DNA of 64,000 nt from an uncultured Oscillospiraceae bacterium (lineage in GTDB: Bacteria > Bacillota > Clostridia > Oscillospirales > Ruminococcaceae), in the NCBI GenBank assembly GCA_900547455.1, contig URGV01000005.1, forward strand, positions 1 to 64,000. Direction: 5' to 3'. The notes beneath the pieces are model-generated. The model had not been told where the DNA came from. It ran no database searches and saw only the letters and a list, made by a program, of their open reading frames with translations. The first letter of the stretch is position 1. Each line of letters begins with the position of its first letter. Both the position numbers and the translations under genes were made by a program. Shown here one piece after another: positions 61,102 to 64,000 of the stretch.

Positions 61102-62057
61102 TGAAAAATATCGCAGCAAAGAGAAAGATATTTTTAATCATTTCCGCAGCGGCCATGGTTTTGGTTGTGCTGGTGGCCGTTGTGATGGGCCCTTCGATGG
61201 GTCTGGAGCTGGGCGGCGGCACGGTCGGCATCTATGCCTATTCGACCGGAACGACGCTTGCCCCCGCTGATTTTGAAAATACCGCGGAGGAGTATCTTGG
61301 CGAGGATGTGACCGTGCAGGAACTGGACAACCTCCCCACCGGCATGACCCAGCTGGTGCTCACCGTCGCGCAGGGCTTCACCGAAGACACCCAGCAGGGC
61401 CTGCTGCAGGCGCTGACGGATGCCTTCCCGGATGCGGGCATCGAGGAATCGAGCGTCAGCACCGTTTTCCCGGCTCAGATTGGGATGCTGGCGACACGGT
61501 TTGTCATTGCGGCGGTGCTGGCCGGCGTGTTGCTGCTGCTCTTCGTCGGACTGCGCTATAAGAAGACCGCAGGTTTTTCCAGCGGCGTTGTCTCGCTGAT
61601 TACCATGCTGCACGACTGCCTGCTGAGCTACGGCGTGCTGGTGCTGCTGGGCTTTCGCGCAGGCAGCAGCTTTGTGGCGGCAGCGGCGACGGTGTGCTGC
61701 TGCTCGCTGATCAACAGCGTGATCCTCTATGACGCCATCCGCGAAAATCGCCGGGTCATGAGCGTCAATGCTACCGTCGCTGAGCTGCTCAACCAGAGCG
61801 TTGCTCAGTGCGCACCGAAGCTGCTCGCCTTCACAATCCTGTTGGCGCTGGGAGCAGTTTGCGCTGGCGTTGTCGGGATGGTGCTGGATGTCACCGTTCT
61901 GGACATCGCGGTGCCGGTGCTGGCGGGCGTGCTCTGCGCCTTCTATTCTGCAACCTGCCTGAACGGGGCGCTGTGGAGCCTCTGGCAGGAGCGTCAGCAG
62001 GGCAAAGCGGCGGCTACCAAAGCGGCAAAGGCGCCAAAATCCAAAGGCAAAAAATAA
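61101..62057 (+). CDS. secF: Protein translocase subunit SecF
   Basis: 318 residues. First membrane helix, the SecF-type GLELGGGT motif (about 34-41), a small extracellular domain (about 40-130) and five membrane helices, with SLINSVILYDAIRENRR matching the conserved D5 region and a Lys/Ala-rich cytoplasmic tail. It overlaps secD by 1 nt (TAATG) and works in the same complex. Confidence 0.87.
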   Translation: MKNIAAKRKIFLIISAAAMVLVVLVAVVMGPSMGLELGGGTVGIYAYSTGTTLAPADFENTAEEYLGEDVTVQELDNLPTGMTQLVLTVAQGFTEDTQQGLLQALTDAFPDAGIEESSVSTVFPAQIGMLATRFVIAAVLAGVLLLLFVGLRYKKTAGFSSGVVSLITMLHDCLLSYGVLVLLGFRAGSSFVAAAATVCCCSLINSVILYDAIRENRRVMSVNATVAELLNQSVAQCAPKLLAFTILLALGAVCAGVVGMVLDVTVLDIAVPVLAGVLCAFYSATCLNGALWSLWQERQQGKAAATKAAKAPKSKGKK

Positions 62058-62065
62058 TGCAATCG

Positions 62066-62097
62066 AAAAGCGGCGGCCAACCGGCTGCCGCTTTTTT
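62066..62097 (+). terminator. Terminator after secF
   Basis: A 13-bp stem with one G-T pair (62066-62078 with 62083-62095) and a T-run. Confidence 0.88.
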
Positions 62098-62103
62098 CAC
62101 TAC

Positions 62104-62146
62104 AAAAAGAGGAGGCCTCCCTTCATTGGGGAGACCTCCTTTTTTG
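62104..62146 (-). terminator. Terminator of the DUF1846 gene
   Basis: AGGAGGCCTCCC pairs with GGGAGACCTCCT (one mismatch), flanked by A and T runs; useful for the minus-strand gene ending at 62154. Confidence 0.8.
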
Positions 62147-62153
62147 TGGAAGT

Positions 62154-63623
62154 TTATTTTGTTTCGTAGATCGGCTCGCAGGTGATGTTGACGCCCAGGC
62201 GGCGGAAGACCTTCTCGTCCACCGAGGAGAGGATGACCGAGGAATGGACCTCGCAGCCGCGCAGCTTGTTCAGCTGCTCCATCGCAAGCTCGGCGGTCGG
62301 GTTGGTGGCCGCGCAGATGGAGAGGGCGATCAGCACCTCGTCGGTGTGCAGGCGCGGGTTGCGGTTGCCCAGATGGTCGACCTTCAGGTGCTGGATCGGC
62401 TCGATGATGACCGGAGAGATCAGACGAATGTCGTCACTGATGCCGCCCAGCACCTTGAGCGAGTTGAGCAGCAGGGCAGAGGCGGCGCCCAGCAGGTCGG
62501 AGGTGCGGCCGGTGACGATGGTGCCGTCCGGCAGCTCCATCGCCGCGGCGGGCGCGCCGGTCAGGGCTGCTTTCTGCAGGGCAGGGGAGACGACCTTGCG
62601 GTCATGGATGGTGACGCCGGCCTTTTTCATCAGCAGCTCCAGCTTGAGCACCGTCTCCTCACTGACGGCGCCCTGACGCTGGCCGCACAGCGCGGTGTAG
62701 TAGCGGCGGATGATTTCCTGGCGGGAGGCCTCGCTGACCGCCTCGTCGTCGAAGATGCAGTAGCCTGCCATATTGACGCCCATGTCGGTTGGGGATTTGT
62801 ACGGGCACTCGCCCAGGATCTGCTCAAAGGTGGCGCGCAGCACCGGGAAGATCTCGACATCGCGGTTGTAGTTGACGGTGGTGGTGCCGTAGGCCTCCAG
62901 GTGGAACGGGTCGATCATGTTGACATCGTTTAAGTCCGCAGTCGCCGCCTCATAGGCCAGGTTGACCGGGTGGTTGAGCGGCAGGTTCCAGATTGGGAAG
63001 GTCTCAAACTTGGCGTAGCCGGCCTTGATGCCGCGCTTGTGGTCGTGGTAGAGCTGGGAGAGGCAGGTGGCCATCTTGCCGCTGCCGGGTCCGGGAGCGG
63101 TGACAACGACCAGCTCGCGGGTGGTTTCGATGTATTCGTTTCTGCCGTAGCCCTCGTCGCTAACGATGTGGGAGATGTTGGAGGGGTAGCCCTCAATCGG
63201 GTAGTGGCGGTAAACCTTGACGCCCAGCGCCTCCAGCCGCTCCTGGAAGGCCAGCGCCACCGCCTGTCCCTGGAAGCGGGTCATCACGACGCTGCTGACA
63301 TACAGCCCAAAGCTGCGGAAGATGTCGATCAGGCGCAGCACGTCCACGTCGTAGGTGATGCCCAGGTCGCCGCGAATCTTGTTCTTTTCGATGTCGGCTG
63401 CGTTGATGGCGATGATGACCTCAACCTGCTCCTTGAGCTGCAGCAGCATCCGCAGCTTGCTGTCCGGCTGAAATCCCGGCAGGACGCGCGAGGCGTGGTA
63501 GTCGTCGTACAGCTTTCCGCCGAACTCCAGATACAGCTTTCCGCCAAACTGCGAGATTCGCTGCCGGATGTGCTCCGACTGTGTGTGAAGATATTTTTCA
63601 TTGCTAAATCCATTTTTTTGCAT
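62154..63623 (-). CDS. DUF1846 domain protein
   Basis: 489 residues, essentially one DUF1846 domain of normal length. A P-loop-like [15 protein letters not shown] and the neighbouring [42 protein letters not shown] block are highly characteristic. Structures of relatives are known but the reaction is not; nucleotide binding is likely. No signal or membrane segment. ATG 63623 was chosen with GGAAG and GAGG upstream; a GTG at 63632 is possible. Monocistronic. Confidence 0.9.
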   Translation of the reverse strand: MQKNGFSNEKYLHTQSEHIRQRISQFGGKLYLEFGGKLYDDYHASRVLPGFQPDSKLRMLLQLKEQVEVIIAINAADIEKNKIRGDLGITYDVDVLRLIDIFRSFGLYVSSVVMTRFQGQAVALAFQERLEALGVKVYRHYPIEGYPSNISHIVSDEGYGRNEYIETTRELVVVTAPGPGSGKMATCLSQLYHDHKRGIKAGYAKFETFPIWNLPLNHPVNLAYEAATADLNDVNMIDPFHLEAYGTTTVNYNRDVEIFPVLRATFEQILGECPYKSPTDMGVNMAGYCIFDDEAVSEASRQEIIRRYYTALCGQRQGAVSEETVLKLELLMKKAGVTIHDRKVVSPALQKAALTGAPAAAMELPDGTIVTGRTSDLLGAASALLLNSLKVLGGISDDIRLISPVIIEPIQHLKVDHLGNRNPRLHTDEVLIALSICAATNPTAELAMEQLNKLRGCEVHSSVILSSVDEKVFRRLGVNITCEPIYETK

Positions 63624-63692
63624 AACTTCCACGCCTCACTTTCAAAGATGTAAACCCGGTGAACACCGGTGCCCTCTATAATTCAACTATCT

Positions 63693-63721
63693 ATTATACA
63701 GGAATCGCCCTCCCATTTCAA
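63693..63721 (-). promoter_or_regulatory. Promoter of the DUF1846 gene
   Basis: On the minus strand TTGAAA (63721-63716), 17-bp spacer, TATAAT (63698-63693). Confidence 0.8.
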
Positions 63722-63827
63722 GGAAAAAGCCTGTTTTGCCGCTGCCAAAATTCGGCGCACATTTTTGCGTGAAACCGTGAAATTTGTTGGGGATGTTTCA
63801 CGGGAAAGGGAAGCGGCTTTTCCCTAA

Positions 63828-63854
63828 AAAAGAAGGGCCCGGATAGGCCCTTCT
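63828..63854 (-). terminator. Terminator of the 38-residue membrane peptide gene
   Basis: AGAAGGGCC pairs with GGCCCTTCT (63831-63839 with 63846-63854), followed on the minus strand by TTTTTT. Confidence 0.82.
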
Positions 63855-63871
63855 CACAAAAAGAAAACATT

Positions 63872-63988
63872 TTAAAATTCCCGCGGCTTGGATTTTGCCA
63901 GTCCCACCGCGCTCAGCACGATGGCGGCGACGCCGGCGGCGGCCGCGACGATACCTAAAATCAAACCGGTAATTGAAAGACCCTTCAT
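63872..63988 (-). CDS. Small membrane peptide
   Basis: 38 residues: start MKGLSITGLILGIVAAAAGV, a single membrane helix of about 24 residues, then AKSKPREF. Family not recognised. Its reality is supported by an AGGAATGG ribosome binding site 4-8 nt upstream at the window edge, a clean stop and a terminator just downstream on the same strand. It may belong to an operon lying beyond the right edge. Confidence 0.65.
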   Translation of the reverse strand: MKGLSITGLILGIVAAAAGVAAIVLSAVGLAKSKPREF

Positions 63989-64000
63989 CTGTCCATTCCT

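Noticed and set aside
58945..61119. 724-residue antisense frame across purB and secD
   Set aside because: Covers a terminator and a promoter on the other strand, mixes antisense of two unrelated genes and has no start signals.

Overview
The window reads as chromosomal DNA of a Gram-positive, GC-rich, gut-type anaerobic Clostridia member, most likely an Oscillospirales/Ruminococcaceae-like organism. This is inferred from the Firmicutes-type ylm/divIVA division cluster, the miaB-ylbF and mutS-mutL-miaA-hfq gene order, the THF riboswitch before folT, a split transketolase, DUF1540 and FeoB-associated Cys-rich proteins, TTGACA/TATAAT promoters with AGGAGG ribosome binding sites, and a strong preference for G/C third positions. 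No 16S or other marker in the window allows a species call. No tRNA, rRNA, CRISPR array, integrase or transposase was seen.

Layout. 1-5.5 kb: three tandem paralogous oligopeptide-type substrate-binding lipoproteins (the first cut by the window edge), each a separate transcription unit and none with a permease or ATPase; a fourth copy sits alone at 37.4-39.4 kb. 5.6-9.7 kb: a DUF362 ferredoxin-like protein, a THF-riboswitch-controlled folate ECF transporter subunit, and a two-gene minimal SUF system (sufC plus a short sufB). 9.8-13.8 kb: a membrane-anchored D-Ala-D-Ala carboxypeptidase homologue whose three catalytic motifs are all altered, a DUF1540 protein, comF and a ROK glucokinase.

14-31 kb is a long co-directional housekeeping block: miaB-ylbF-mutS-xre-mutL-miaA-hfq (tRNA modification and mismatch repair), then a HlyD-like protein, yggS-sepF-ylmH-divIVA (division), and ileS-lspA-rluD-HAD. 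32-37 kb holds split transketolase, small acetyltransferases, free methionine sulfoxide reductase and two unknown genes.

39.5-46.5 kb is the most system-like accessory region. A minus-strand operon encodes a VTC-type polyphosphate polymerase domain protein, a DUF4956 membrane protein and a Cthe_2159-like beta-helix lipoprotein. Divergent from it is a plus-strand run of acetyltransferase, OmpR-family regulator and histidine kinase. The shared intergenic region carries an 11-bp-phased direct repeat in front of a -10 box, the arrangement expected for an OmpR-type activator site.

46.5-64 kb: threonine aldolase, a divergent pair of surface proteins (Cys-rich exosporium-like protein and a Big_2 surface protein with a hairpin-rich leader), asnS, a hairpin-rich repeat-like gap, a nuclease-helicase fusion, PAP2 phosphatase, a FeoB-associated Cys-rich peptide, purB, secD-secF, DUF1846 and a 38-residue membrane peptide at the right edge.
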